64,000 nt of DNA from Anaerolineae bacterium (GCA_021463865.1 JAJTXY010000003.1:1-64000), one strand, 5' to 3'. Shown: positions 44,440 to 53,503, numbered from the stretch's first letter. Translations and numbers: made by a program. Notes: generated from the letters alone by a model not told the origin.

Positions 44440-45429
44440 ATGAAACTTTTTATCAGCTACAGCAGCCGCGACCGTGATAAAGTACGGCTATTTGCCGAAG
44501 ACCTCAAACAAATTGTGAAGGTTGTCTCCCATAATGAGGGCGGCGATGTGTGGTTCGACCAAGAATTAATCGGCGGGCATGATTGGTGGGAAAATATCCT
44601 CAGTAAAATCCGGGCCTGCGATGTATTTTTGTTTGTCCTGACCCAAGATTCTTTGCGTTCCGACCCCTGCCGCCTCGAATATACCTATGCCCACAGCCTG
44701 AATAAGCGCATTTTGCCGATTTTGTTAGGGGATGGCATTAATGTAACGCTTTTGCCAGAACCCTTACAGCGGATTCAGTTTGTAGATTATCGCAATCGGG
44801 GACTCGATTCGTATCAAAGTCTGTCGGGCGCAATGGCAAGCCTACCCCCAGCCGTTCCCATGCCCGATCCTTTGCCCAAACCACCATCCGCCCCGATTTC
44901 GCCTTTGGCCCAATTCCAACAGCAGCTTGAGTCGAAAAATCTGAGTCTCGAAGTTCAGACCTCATTGGTTTTTCAACTCAAGCAATATCTCGCCGATCCC
45001 CAGCATACCGAATCGGCCCGCTATTTGTTGATGGAACTACGCAAGCATCCCGATACCCGCGCCCAAATTGCCGATGAAATCACCAGTATCTTAAAGGATA
45101 CACCGCCGCCGCGCCCTGCCAGCGCACAGGGGTTCTCAGATTTGATGAATCGCGGCAAAGAAATGCTGCAACCGAAACCTAGCAGCAAACCGCCCGTAAT
45201 GGGTAATGTGCAGCCGCCGCCACCCGCCAACCAGCCGTCCTATGGAATGCCGATGGGAAATACCTATCCGGCTTCTCCAAAATTGAGTAGTGGCCTGATG
45301 GGGTGGTGGAGCAAACAGACGCAGACAACTCAGATAGTGCTGGCTGTGTTCGTACTTGGTATACTATCATGTTGTATATGTTACTGTCTCTATGCGTTGG
45401 CGCTTTCAGGGTCTAGCACTACCTACTAA
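44440..45429 (+). CDS. TIR-domain protein with C-terminal membrane anchor
   Basis: Residues 1-140 form a TIR domain (MKLFISYSSRDRDKVR; DVWFDQELIGGHDWW; DVFLFVLTQDS). The probable catalytic Glu is Glu80 in SDPCRLEY, so NAD-cleaving activity is possible. A Pro-rich linker, a helical middle part (about 160-235) and a second Pro-rich stretch lead to one membrane segment at about 297-320, rich in Cys, placing the TIR domain in the cytoplasm. No Argonaute, SIR2 or other known defence partner is adjacent; the gene is monocistronic or cotranscribed with the glycosyltransferase gene 41 bases downstream. Defence or signalling is inference. Confidence 0.85.
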   Translation: MKLFISYSSRDRDKVRLFAEDLKQIVKVVSHNEGGDVWFDQELIGGHDWWENILSKIRACDVFLFVLTQDSLRSDPCRLEYTYAHSLNKRILPILLGDGINVTLLPEPLQRIQFVDYRNRGLDSYQSLSGAMASLPPAVPMPDPLPKPPSAPISPLAQFQQQLESKNLSLEVQTSLVFQLKQYLADPQHTESARYLLMELRKHPDTRAQIADEITSILKDTPPPRPASAQGFSDLMNRGKEMLQPKPSSKPPVMGNVQPPPPANQPSYGMPMGNTYPASPKLSSGLMGWWSKQTQTTQIVLAVFVLGILSCCICYCLYALALSGSSTTY

Positions 45430-45470
45430 GCCTATCGTCGCCATTTCAACCCAACATCGAAAGAATTCTA

Positions 45471-46658
45471 ATGTCAGATACGACCCAACTATCTAACGAT
45501 CAACTGCGCGTTGCCATTTTTACCGAAACTTTCTTACCCAAACTCGACGGCGTGGTCACGATTATTTGCCTAACACTTGACCATCTGCGTTCCATTGGGG
45601 CTGAAGCAATCGTTTTTTCACCGGGCAAACACGTCGAGAGCTATAATGGCTTTCCGGTGGTCTCCATTACTCCCGGTGTACCCATGCCGATGTACCCCGA
45701 AGTGACCATGTCCGTCCCCATGCGAAAATCTCATCAAAGGTTCGTTGAGTTCAACCCCAACGTGGTACATCTGGCAAACCCTTGGTGCGCCGGATTGATG
45801 GGCATTCGTTTTGCCAAAAAGATGGATATTCCGATTGTGATGTCCTTCCACACCCATCTTATGGAAATGGCAAAATTTTATAAACTCGGTTTTTTGGAAA
45901 AACCGCTATGGGGATTACATCGCTATTTCTATAAAAGAGCCGATTATCGGCTGGCAACCTCCAAGCGTATTAAAGATGAACTTGAGGCGCATCATTTTGG
46001 CCCAACAGGATTATGGCGGCGCGGCGTGGATAGCAGTGTGTTCGCCCCCGGTACGGATGTAGCAGAAGATCGTCGTCAATTGACCAATGGTAATCCGGAT
46101 AAAACCCTCCTATTATTTGTAGGACGGGTCGCCCCTGAAAAACAAATTGAGCAAATTCGCCCTGTTTTGGAAGCTATTCCAAACACCCATCTGGCAATCG
46201 TGGGTGATGGCCCCTATCGGGACAAACTTGAACAATTGATGGCAGGAACCTCGACCACCTTTGCGGGCTATCTCAAAGGGGAAGCACTCAGTGCCGCTTA
46301 TGCTGCCGCCGATATTTTTGTTTTTCCATCCGCAATCGAAACCTTTGGGTTGGTCGTGGCGGAAGCGATGGCCGCCGAACTACCGGTAGTGAGCAGTCGA
46401 GTGGGGGGCGTACCTGAACTGATTGAAAATGGAGTCAATGGGTTTATCTTTGAACCGAATGATGTTGACCAAATGATTACCCATGTACGCCAGTTAGTCG
46501 AAAACCCAACCCTGCGCAAGGAGATGGGACAAAAGGCCCGCCAGTCAGTGCAAGCCCTCACATGGAAATCAATTATGGATGATCTTGTAACCGATTATCA
46601 CCGCGTAATCACCCAGCATCGCAGTACCGCCACTAATAACACGCTATCTTCTGGCTAA
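45471..46658 (+). CDS. GT4-family glycosyltransferase
   Basis: This 395-residue GT-B enzyme has the N-terminal acceptor half with VAIFTETFLPKLDGVVT and the C-terminal donor half with LLFVGRVAPEKQIEQI, GDGPYRDKLE and the E-x7-E segment in FPSAIETFGLVVAEAMA. It resembles the MgtA/PimB group of GDP-mannose-type transferases that build phospho- or glycolipids at the inner membrane face. The exact donor and acceptor cannot be fixed. It is 41 bases after the TIR gene on the same strand without a visible terminator between. Confidence 0.88.
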   Translation: MSDTTQLSNDQLRVAIFTETFLPKLDGVVTIICLTLDHLRSIGAEAIVFSPGKHVESYNGFPVVSITPGVPMPMYPEVTMSVPMRKSHQRFVEFNPNVVHLANPWCAGLMGIRFAKKMDIPIVMSFHTHLMEMAKFYKLGFLEKPLWGLHRYFYKRADYRLATSKRIKDELEAHHFGPTGLWRRGVDSSVFAPGTDVAEDRRQLTNGNPDKTLLLFVGRVAPEKQIEQIRPVLEAIPNTHLAIVGDGPYRDKLEQLMAGTSTTFAGYLKGEALSAAYAAADIFVFPSAIETFGLVVAEAMAAELPVVSSRVGGVPELIENGVNGFIFEPNDVDQMITHVRQLVENPTLRKEMGQKARQSVQALTWKSIMDDLVTDYHRVITQHRSTATNNTLSSG

Positions 46659-46743
46659 CAGGAGTAAAAACCCAAAATTTAAAGATTTCGTAGCATTTTG
46701 GATACAAACCGATTTAAAATAAAAACATTGGCAGGAGGCGCTA

Positions 46744-46764
46744 ATGTTTTTTTGTATTGGATAA
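46744..46764 (+). CDS. Possible six-codon leader ORF (MFFCIG)
   Basis: A perfect AGGAGG (46733-46738) lies five bases before ATG 46744, followed by only six codons and TAA at 46762-46764, ten bases before the next start. The Shine-Dalgarno is much stronger than that of the downstream gene, so ribosomes may load here and re-initiate. It may equally be a misplaced ribosome site. Confidence 0.3.
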   Translation: MFFCIG

Positions 46765-46773
46765 TGGAAGGGC

Positions 46774-48171
46774 ATGATGAACAACAACACCCCCCCAGAT
46801 GATTTTGGCTTCCCAGATGACGATGAGTCACAAAATGATGAACCGATGGATGAGCTAACACAAGGCTCGAATAACGGTAATCATCAAGATGGGAAGGATG
46901 GGCATGACATTCTCAGCGACAACGATGGTTTGCCAGAGGATTGGGAGCCTAAACATATCCCCAACGAAAAAGATTTTACAACTGTAGGGGCACGACGCTT
47001 GGGGGAGCTTAAGGATAACCTCGATCAAACAAATGATCACAAGGATATTGCCAAACTCCTAGAGGCCATCAAAGAAACCATCCGCCAGACCCATTGGCTA
47101 CCCAAACTAGTTCCGCTGGTAGTAGAAACTGGTCTCGCCGCCCGGTCTCCATGCCAAAAAATAGGCCGTATAGATATTTGGGAAGACATCATTTTTTTAT
47201 TATTCCACACCATTCATGATCAGCTTAAAACTCTCGAAGAGCGCAGCGATTATTTTAAACGCATCTTTACAAGTTTGTCCGACTTCAAGGCAGTTGCAAG
47301 TTCTAAATTCCCGACAGAATCTGCCATGAAAGCACTGGCGAGGGAATACGGTATGGATGATTCAAACCAGAGCGATTGGCTTTTGGCGAGAGCCGCCTTC
47401 TTAAATGCGGTTATTCTGGACTATCCACTCGAAAATGCCGTGTCTATGGCCGATGAATTGATTTGGCTCGCTCGCCGCAATCATGACTTAATAACTGAAA
47501 TGCGGGTCTATGTTTCAAAAGCGCGTCGTTATATTCAAGAAAACGACTACCGTCGGGGATTTGTGTTAAGCCAGCAGGCCCTTACGATTGCAGTTCAGAT
47601 CAGCGCCGAGCGTTTCTATAGTGATATCCTCTCCTACATGCTCTCCTGTGCCATAGTCGAGCATCGGACAGAATATGTCGAAGCGCTGTTTGACTACTGG
47701 CAGCAGTTGCGTCCCCATTTGGAAGAAAATGTCTACGAAAAAGGACCATTCCTCAGCCTACGAGGGAAATACTACTTTGACCGCAAAAAAGACTATCACC
47801 GTGCGGCTGAGGCTTTTGAAGGGGCCTATGAATGCGACAAAATTCAACAAAAGGCTGTTGCCCAAGCCACCCAGCTACTGGGATGGGGGATGTCTATGAC
47901 CAAAGCTGGCGAATACGAGATTGCCCAAGAACTTTATCACCAAGCCCTAAATATCCATCGGAAAGAGGGCAATGGGGAAATGGAAATTTGGATTCGCCAT
48001 GCCATCGGGTGGAATGCGAAAGAAAGTGGCGACGTTCATATGGGGATTTTACATCTTGTGGATGCCCTAGAGCGAGCACTTGACCTGCCAATGACAGCGC
48101 GGCTTGAAAACATTTGCAAAGGAATCAAGGAAGACCTTGACTTGTATCGGTCTTCCTTGAGCAGGGCATAG
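46774..48171 (+). CDS. Helical-repeat (TPR-like) protein with acidic N-terminus
   Basis: The 465-residue protein has an acidic, disordered N-terminus (about 1-65, rich in Asp, Asn, Gly) and then all-helical sequence. The last third shows TPR-like units (YHRAAEAFEGAYECDK; EYEIAQELYHQALNIHRKEG; GILHLVDALERALDL). There is no signal, membrane segment or enzymatic motif. It resembles long TPR proteins of regulators of the SMALTALK/LuxR-like type but has no DNA-binding or ATPase part. ATG 46774 is followed by a second ATG at 46777; GGAAGGG lies upstream. Confidence 0.6.
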   Translation: MMNNNTPPDDFGFPDDDESQNDEPMDELTQGSNNGNHQDGKDGHDILSDNDGLPEDWEPKHIPNEKDFTTVGARRLGELKDNLDQTNDHKDIAKLLEAIKETIRQTHWLPKLVPLVVETGLAARSPCQKIGRIDIWEDIIFLLFHTIHDQLKTLEERSDYFKRIFTSLSDFKAVASSKFPTESAMKALAREYGMDDSNQSDWLLARAAFLNAVILDYPLENAVSMADELIWLARRNHDLITEMRVYVSKARRYIQENDYRRGFVLSQQALTIAVQISAERFYSDILSYMLSCAIVEHRTEYVEALFDYWQQLRPHLEENVYEKGPFLSLRGKYYFDRKKDYHRAAEAFEGAYECDKIQQKAVAQATQLLGWGMSMTKAGEYEIAQELYHQALNIHRKEGNGEMEIWIRHAIGWNAKESGDVHMGILHLVDALERALDLPMTARLENICKGIKEDLDLYRSSLSRA

Positions 48172-48176
48172 GGGAA

Positions 48177-48377
48177 TCAGCAGCCAGAACCGCCCCCACT
48201 CGTATTGGGGCAGGTAGGATCAGCGACCACATTTTTTGGCCCCATGTTGAAGACTTTGGCGACATGGGTGCCACCATCCAAGCCGATGGATGTCCCAGCG
48301 ACGGTCATCAGGGTAGGGATTGCCAAAGACAGAATGAAAACGAGCGCGACGGCGAACAGAACGACTTTACGATTCAT
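48177..48377 (-). CDS. Small secreted peptide, 66 residues, Cys-containing tail
   Basis: ATG 48377 (MNRKVVLFAV...) has GGAGG nine bases upstream; the longer frame to 48464 has no ribosome site. Residues 1-27 are a classic signal peptide (two basic residues, then a long hydrophobic core ending in VAGTS), leaving about 40 residues that end TCPNTSGGGSGC. The two Cys near the end could form a disulfide or be modified. I do not recognise a family, and no modification enzyme is adjacent. The gene is convergent with the helical-repeat gene, five bases apart. Confidence 0.6.
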   Translation of the reverse strand: MNRKVVLFAVALVFILSLAIPTLMTVAGTSIGLDGGTHVAKVFNMGPKNVVADPTCPNTSGGGSGC

Positions 48378-48442
48378 AATGAGTTGCCTCCACAAATTCA
48401 GATTTTGGATTTTTGAAGAGGCAGTCTCACTTAGGCCTAAAT

Positions 48443-48472
48443 TTGACTGCGATGCCCTTATCATCGCATAAC
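48443..48472 (+). promoter_or_regulatory. Putative promoter of a small RNA
   Basis: TTGACT (48443-48448), 18-base spacer, CATAAC (48467-48472), divergent from the secreted peptide gene and not followed by an ORF before the terminator at 48515-48554. Confidence 0.4.
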
Positions 48473-48478
48473 AGGTGA

Positions 48479-48554
48479 CATAAATCCGTTCGTAGCGGAC
48501 AAAAAACAGACAATAACTGGACAGGTTTTGGTCAACTTGTCTGGTTCTTTTTTT
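48479..48554 (+). ncRNA. Candidate small RNA (~75 nt)
   Basis: Between a putative promoter and an intrinsic terminator lies a short untranslated stretch with two hairpins: TCCG/CGGA (48485-48499) and a terminator stem AACTGGACAGG (48515-48525) with CTTGTCTGGTT (48536-48546; three G-T pairs), then seven T (48548-48554). No ORF with a ribosome site fits. A second GC-rich hairpin (48567-48600; AAGGG...CGATAA with TTATCG...CCCTT) with a T run near 48608 follows and may be a back-up terminator. Transcription is not proven. Confidence 0.35.
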
Positions 48555-48641
48555 GCGACAATCTAAAGGGCGCGCGATAATTGGAATTTATCGTGCCCTT
48601 AAGCGTGTTTTTCAGATACAGATAGCGATGCCCCTTTCCCT

Positions 48642-49793
48642 ATGATCCGCCTTCCTCGTCCTCAATTCATCAGTCAAGCACGTGCCTTAAAAAACGTGAT
48701 AGAACAACTTCAGGACATATCCCTTTTGGCGATAGACACCGAATCGAACAGTATGTTCGTGTATCAGGAACAAGTCTGTCTGATTCAGCTATCGGCTCGA
48801 CGGGAGACCAATGGCAAAGCCCAAATTTTGGACTTTATCATTGACCCACTCGCAATTCCTGATGTAAGCGCGTTGGGGGAGCTATTTGCCAATCCTGCTA
48901 TCGAAAAAGTTTTCCATGCCGCCGACTATGACATCACCTGTATGAAACGCGACTTTGGGTTCGAATTCGTGAATATCTTCGACACCTATTTCGCCGCACA
49001 GACTTTGGGATGGACACGGGTGGGACTCAGTTCACTCCTTGAAGAACATTTCAGCGTGGCCTTAGATAAGCGTTTTCAGCAAGCAGAATGGCATCACCGA
49101 CCACTAAGCCACGAAGAACTCCAATATGCCCAGATGGACACGCATTTTCTGCCTGCCTTACGGGATATTCAATTGAATGAGCTACAACGATCCGGTTATT
49201 TGGAAGAAGCCCAAGAGGGATTCCGTGAACTTGCCAGTTTGCCCGCCACAGATCGATCCTTTGACCCGGAAGGCTTCTGGCGGCTTAAAGGGGCCTATTT
49301 GCTGACGGGTTCATCACTTGGAATTTTGCGGCAGCTTTATCTCTGGCGCGAGAAAACGGCCCAAAAGCGAGATATACCCAGCACTAAAGTAATCTCAGAC
49401 TCCACCCTTGTTGACATAGCGGCGATCTGTCCACTATCTACCTCTGCTCTCCAACAGATTTCCGGTATCACCAAGCAAATCGTCAAGCGTGATGGGAAGG
49501 CTATACTAGAGACGGTTGCTCGTGGGAAAAATGAAATACCCCCTCGTCGCAATCCACAGTCACGCACATCTCCCGAAGTGATTGCACGTTATGAGGCGCT
49601 GCATACGTGGCGCAAAGAAAAAGCCTTGTCACGTGGCGTGGAAAGCAATGTTATCCTTTCCAAAAATGCGCTATGGGTGCTGGCCCTGCGACATCCCAAA
49701 ACCGAGGAAGAATTAGCGGTGATTCAAGAGATTGGCCCACACCGTCGTGCCAAATATGGCAATGAGTTATTAAACCTACTGAAAGGGGTTTAG
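48642..49793 (+). CDS. rnd: Ribonuclease D
   Basis: RNase D trims tRNA 3' ends and other RNAs. The 383-residue protein has the DEDDy exonuclease core: LLAIDTESNS (Asp, Glu), FHAADYDITCMKRDFG (Asp) and YAQMDTHFLPALRD (Tyr, Asp). Two HRDC-like helical domains follow (about 215-290 and 305-383; LYLWREKTAQKRDIPSTKV, TWRKEKALSRGVESNVIL). It is five bases upstream of the beta-CASP gene at 49798, so these two RNA-processing genes are likely cotranscribed. Confidence 0.92.
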   Translation: MIRLPRPQFISQARALKNVIEQLQDISLLAIDTESNSMFVYQEQVCLIQLSARRETNGKAQILDFIIDPLAIPDVSALGELFANPAIEKVFHAADYDITCMKRDFGFEFVNIFDTYFAAQTLGWTRVGLSSLLEEHFSVALDKRFQQAEWHHRPLSHEELQYAQMDTHFLPALRDIQLNELQRSGYLEEAQEGFRELASLPATDRSFDPEGFWRLKGAYLLTGSSLGILRQLYLWREKTAQKRDIPSTKVISDSTLVDIAAICPLSTSALQQISGITKQIVKRDGKAILETVARGKNEIPPRRNPQSRTSPEVIARYEALHTWRKEKALSRGVESNVILSKNALWVLALRHPKTEEELAVIQEIGPHRRAKYGNELLNLLKGV

Positions 49794-49797
49794 GACT

Positions 49798-51207
49798 ATG
49801 CAAATTTCGTTTCATGGGGCAGCCCGTACTGTGACCGGTTCGCAGCATCTCATTGAGGTCAATGGTTATCGTTTACTCCTCGATTGTGGCATGTATCAGG
49901 GCAAACGCAGCGAGGCCAATGAGCGTAACCGTCGCCTACCCTTTGACCCCAAAACACTGGATGCGATGGTACTTTCTCATGCCCACATTGACCATTCAGG
50001 GAATATTCCCACCCTTGTCAAACGGGGGTATCAAGGGCCAATTTATGCCACTCACGCTACCCGTGATCTTGCGGCGGCGATGCTGCCCGACAGCGGCCAT
50101 ATCCAAGAAAAGGACGCGGAGTTTGTCAACAAAAAGCACAAACGTCGTGGGGAAGCTCCAATTGAACCGCTGTATACTCAACAGGATGCCTTTAATAGCC
50201 TGCGTAATTTTGTCGGGATTAGCTATCAGCAGTCACGGGAGATTTTGGAGGGTGTTCACCTGTCATTGGTAGATGCAGGCCATATGCTCGGTAGCGCGAT
50301 TGTGATGCTCGATATTGAGGATAAAGACGCCGGACGGGACATTCGACTAGTCTTTAGCGGCGATATTGGACGAAAAGGATTGCCCATTTTGCTCGACCCC
50401 ACACCAATTGACTACGCGGACGTGCTGATTATGGAGAGTACCTATGGAGGACGGACGCACGAACCCATTGCTGACCTTGAGGCGGAATTCGCTGAATTGA
50501 TTAATACGGTCTATCAAAAACGGGGCGTGTTGATTATTCCCGCCTTTGCCGTTGGACGCACCCAGCAAATTGTCTACCTTATTCAAAAATTGCACAGCGC
50601 AGGCAAAATTCCCGTACTGCCCGTCTATGTGGACTCGCCTTTAGCGATTGATGCCACGTCGGTATTCAGGCTGCATCCCGAAGCTTATGACTCGGATGTG
50701 CGCGATTATATGCTGACCTATGGGGACGATGATATTTTTGGGTTTGAAAAATTGGTGTATACACGGCGCGTTGAAGAGAGTAAAGCCCTCAACGACATGA
50801 CGGGGCCATTTATCGTGATCAGCGCCAGTGGGATGTGCGAAGCGGGACGTATTCTGCATCATCTTCGCAATCGTATTGAAGACCCCAACAACACCATTTT
50901 AATCGTCGGTTGGCAAGCCCCCGATACGCTAGGCCGTCGTTTAGTAGATCATATCTCACCCGTTCGCATTTTTGGTGAGGAGTACCCCGTCCGAGCAAAA
51001 GTAGTCAAAATGAACGGCCTCTCTGGTCACGCTGATGGTAATGAATTAGTGGATTGGGTCAAGACGATGAAGAAACCGCCACGTCACACATATTTGGTAC
51101 ATGGTGAGATGGAACAGGCCAATGCCCTTTCGCAGCGACTCACTAATGAGCTAAATTTGGAAAAGGTCTCCATTCCCGATTTGCATGAACAAGTCCATTT
51201 CCCATGA
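49798..51207 (+). CDS. Beta-CASP metallo-beta-lactamase-fold RNase
   Basis: At 469 residues this is a standard-size RNA-type beta-CASP protein, a paralogue of the 979-residue protein at 14541. Zinc ligands and motifs are LSHAHIDHSGNIP, DAGHMLGSAIV, FSGDIGRKG, the specificity segment VISASGMCEAGRILHHL and GLSGHADGNEL plus LVHGEMEQ. It should be an endo- and possibly exoribonuclease of the CPSF73/YSH1-like bacterial group. It overlaps nothing and follows rnd by four bases, which supports a joint role in RNA maturation or decay. Confidence 0.9.
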   Translation: MQISFHGAARTVTGSQHLIEVNGYRLLLDCGMYQGKRSEANERNRRLPFDPKTLDAMVLSHAHIDHSGNIPTLVKRGYQGPIYATHATRDLAAAMLPDSGHIQEKDAEFVNKKHKRRGEAPIEPLYTQQDAFNSLRNFVGISYQQSREILEGVHLSLVDAGHMLGSAIVMLDIEDKDAGRDIRLVFSGDIGRKGLPILLDPTPIDYADVLIMESTYGGRTHEPIADLEAEFAELINTVYQKRGVLIIPAFAVGRTQQIVYLIQKLHSAGKIPVLPVYVDSPLAIDATSVFRLHPEAYDSDVRDYMLTYGDDDIFGFEKLVYTRRVEESKALNDMTGPFIVISASGMCEAGRILHHLRNRIEDPNNTILIVGWQAPDTLGRRLVDHISPVRIFGEEYPVRAKVVKMNGLSGHADGNELVDWVKTMKKPPRHTYLVHGEMEQANALSQRLTNELNLEKVSIPDLHEQVHFP

Positions 51208-51217
51208 AATATGCCTA

Positions 51218-51245
51218 TTGATGCACAATAAGAGCCTGCTATGAT
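51218..51245 (+). promoter_or_regulatory. Promoter of surE
   Basis: TTGATG (51218-51223), 16-base spacer, TATGAT (51240-51245) with TG one base before it (extended -10). The start is about 33 bases before ATG 51284. Confidence 0.6.
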
Positions 51246-51283
51246 TGGATGGCTCATCCATTTACCAACTATGAGGTACAGGC

Positions 51284-52108
51284 ATGGTCAATATCCTTGT
51301 CTCCAATGATGATGGCATTTTTGCCCCCGGTCTCTATGCGCTGGCAACCGCCATGTTAGATTTAGGGCAAGTTTGGGTGGTGGCTCCGGAAAATAATCAG
51401 AGTGCCAGTGGGCATCGCAAAACGCTGACTCGTCCGCTGCGGGCTGTGCCGACCTTTCAAGTATTCCCGCCAGAAATAAAAGCCTTTGCGGTAGATGGTG
51501 CACCCTCGGATTGCGCCGCCCTTGCCGTGATGGGGTTGATTGAAGAGAAGATGGATATTGTGGTATCCGGCATCAACAGCGGGGCCAATTTGGGCCAAGA
51601 TTTGACCTACAGCGGCACGGTTAGCGTGGCCCTTGAAGCGGCGATTTTTGGCCTACCTGCTATCGCCTTTTCGTTGGACAGCCGTACTCCCGATTCGGAT
51701 TACAGCGCTGGGGCGGAACTGGCAAAAGGCATCACCAAAGAAGTGCTGCGACATGGCCTGCCCTATCACACCTGCCTAAACGTCAATTTTCCCAACCGCA
51801 AAGTGGATCAGATCAAGGGCATCCAAATTACGACACAAGGTGTCCGTGACTATCGGGATGTCTTAGATAAACGCATTGACCCCTTTGGCCGCCCCTATTA
51901 TTGGATCGGCGGTGTCGAACCATCCGGTGATGTCAAAGCTGAAGGCACGGACATCTGGGCGGTGTATGAAGGGTTCGTTTCCATTACACCCATTCATGTG
52001 TATATGACCCGTCATGATTTTATCGCCCCACTCGCTGCGTGGAAATGGCGTGAACAAAGCGTCACCCCCAAATCGGACGTGACCACACCCTCTGAAACGG
52101 AGTCCTAA
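51284..52108 (+). CDS. surE: 5'/3'-nucleotidase SurE
   Basis: SurE is a metal-dependent phosphatase acting on nucleoside monophosphates and short polyphosphates. The N-terminus ILVSNDDGIFAPGL holds the Asp-Asp metal ligands, VVAPENNQSASGH and VSGINSGANLGQDLTYSGTVSVALEA are family signatures, and the C-terminal part ends with VSITPIHVYMTRHD. The 274-residue length is normal. Its stop overlaps the next start by one base (TAATG), so translation of the following oxidoreductase-like gene is coupled. Confidence 0.93.
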   Translation: MVNILVSNDDGIFAPGLYALATAMLDLGQVWVVAPENNQSASGHRKTLTRPLRAVPTFQVFPPEIKAFAVDGAPSDCAALAVMGLIEEKMDIVVSGINSGANLGQDLTYSGTVSVALEAAIFGLPAIAFSLDSRTPDSDYSAGAELAKGITKEVLRHGLPYHTCLNVNFPNRKVDQIKGIQITTQGVRDYRDVLDKRIDPFGRPYYWIGGVEPSGDVKAEGTDIWAVYEGFVSITPIHVYMTRHDFIAPLAAWKWREQSVTPKSDVTTPSETES

Positions 52109-52881
52109 TGCCGGGGCGAGAATCAGGCCGTGTCTTGGTGACGGGTGGAACAGGATTTTTGGGCTTTCGAGTAGTTGCCGCGTTGGTTGAGGCTGGAGCA
52201 AGCGTCACAGTCATGGTGCGGCCCGGTCAGGAAGAAAAACTGCAAGCCCTCGGTGATCGCATCCAACTCAGTTATGCCGATGTCTGGAACAAGGCCAGTC
52301 TTAAAGGTCGAGCACGTGGTCACGATGTTATGTTGCATCTGGTCGGTAGCACACGGGCCGAACCGGAGCGCGGCCTGACCTATCAGCAGATCAATCTGGT
52401 CTCGGCGCGAAATGTGACAGGCATGGCGGTCAGTGATGGTGTACCACGCATGATTTTGCTGAGTGCTGTCATCCGTCCCTTGATAGGCGAATATATTCGC
52501 AGCAAACGCGAAGCTGAGGAGTATTTGCGGAATAGCGGCCTCAACTGGACAATCGTTCGTGCCCCCAGCCTGTTTGCCCCCAGTGGTCGCAACTTAGGTA
52601 TACAGTTTCTTTCGTTCTTTGGTGCAATTTTTCCCTTCAGCCTCTTGGCTAGTCGAATGCTGCCCTTGCCGGTGGATATTGCGGCACGTGGCATGGCCCA
52701 ATTAGCCCTCAAACCAGATGCTTATGAAGATCGCATCATTTTTGCACGACACCTGCGCCAACTTGCCAAAGGCAGCAAAGCCACTCGTCAGCGCCGCCCC
52801 TTGCTCCAACCCCAGCAACGTTTTGATGCCGACCCTGAAGGTCTAGATGAGCCTCCATTTGGCTGGCTTCCCCCGCATTGA
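52108..52881 (+). CDS. NAD(P)-binding SDR-like protein (NmrA / complex I NDUFA9-like)
   Basis: The 257-residue protein starts with a Rossmann motif VLVTGGTGFLGFRVVAALVEAG followed by a basic NADP-type segment VMVRPGQEE. It has no SDR-type Tyr-x3-Lys catalytic pair at the normal place (ILLSAVIRPLIGEYIRSKREAEEYL contains Y-x3-K as YIRSK) so limited catalytic function is possible. The layout matches NmrA-like sugar-epimerase relatives, sometimes annotated as complex I NDUFA9 family. It is translationally coupled to surE. A perfect seven-base hairpin (ATGATTT TGCC AAATCAT, 52881-52898) begins at the stop codon but lacks a T run. Confidence 0.75.
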   Translation: MPGRESGRVLVTGGTGFLGFRVVAALVEAGASVTVMVRPGQEEKLQALGDRIQLSYADVWNKASLKGRARGHDVMLHLVGSTRAEPERGLTYQQINLVSARNVTGMAVSDGVPRMILLSAVIRPLIGEYIRSKREAEEYLRNSGLNWTIVRAPSLFAPSGRNLGIQFLSFFGAIFPFSLLASRMLPLPVDIAARGMAQLALKPDAYEDRIIFARHLRQLAKGSKATRQRRPLLQPQQRFDADPEGLDEPPFGWLPPH

Positions 52882-53503
52882 TGATTTTGCCAAATCATAA
52901 GTTGTATAAATTTTGATTTTAAGGCATAATTTTACATAAGATTAACAATCTGAAATTTGCATTGCAGTCACCACTGCAATCTCACATTAGACATCAAGTG
53001 CCAGACAAAAAGTTGTCGGTCAAAACAAATTTCCCGTTTATAGGGAATAGGGTATAGGTAGCCTTATCCCTCCCTCAACCATCATGTTTATAATGGGGTG
53101 GGATGAGAATAAAACTATCCGGTGCCGTGCGATCATCCGGATTAGCGTAAAACAGTTGGAAGCCCTCTGTATCTAGGGGAATTACCCAACTTACTGCGAA
53201 GGCGATTAGCAAATATTAGACATCTCAAAAACTATTTATCCTTTGTGAGTCTTGACCCTATTTGCACCGCCGAACTAGACCCATGATAAACAATCCACAG
53301 CCCTTATTTGCGGTTGTGAGAGCATTGATTCGATAGTCGAGAGATTAGGAGCGCGTACTTTTCTTCAGAAAGCAATCTGGGCGAGATTGGAATTTTAGGT
53401 ATTTGGCCTATTCTATAGTCCTATGTAAACGCTTTCGATGAACTAGGCGTGTTTTCATTTATCTAATTTCTCGTGGCTGGTCATAAGTATAATGTGTGGA
53501 TTG
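52882..53503. other. Long intergenic region upstream of recX
   Basis: About 600 bases hold no convincing ORF. A perfect hairpin ATTGCAGT-CACC-ACTGCAAT lies at 52961-52980 without a T run. TATAAT at 53089-53094 has a weak -35. The stretch 53115-53210 can pair in several places (CCGG/CCGG around 53120-53140; AGTTGG with CCAACT, enclosing CCCT/AGGG, about 53155-53192), so a structured RNA is possible but no known class is recognised. A second TATAAT at 53488-53493 may start recX transcription. Confidence 0.4.

Noticed and set aside
52961-52980. Perfect hairpin ATTGCAGT-CACC-ACTGCAAT as a terminator
   Set aside because: No T run follows on either strand; noted only as part of the intergenic region.
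53101-53240. SRP RNA, 6S RNA, RNase P RNA or a known riboswitch in the recX upstream region
   Set aside because: None of the conserved core sequences of these classes could be found by eye.
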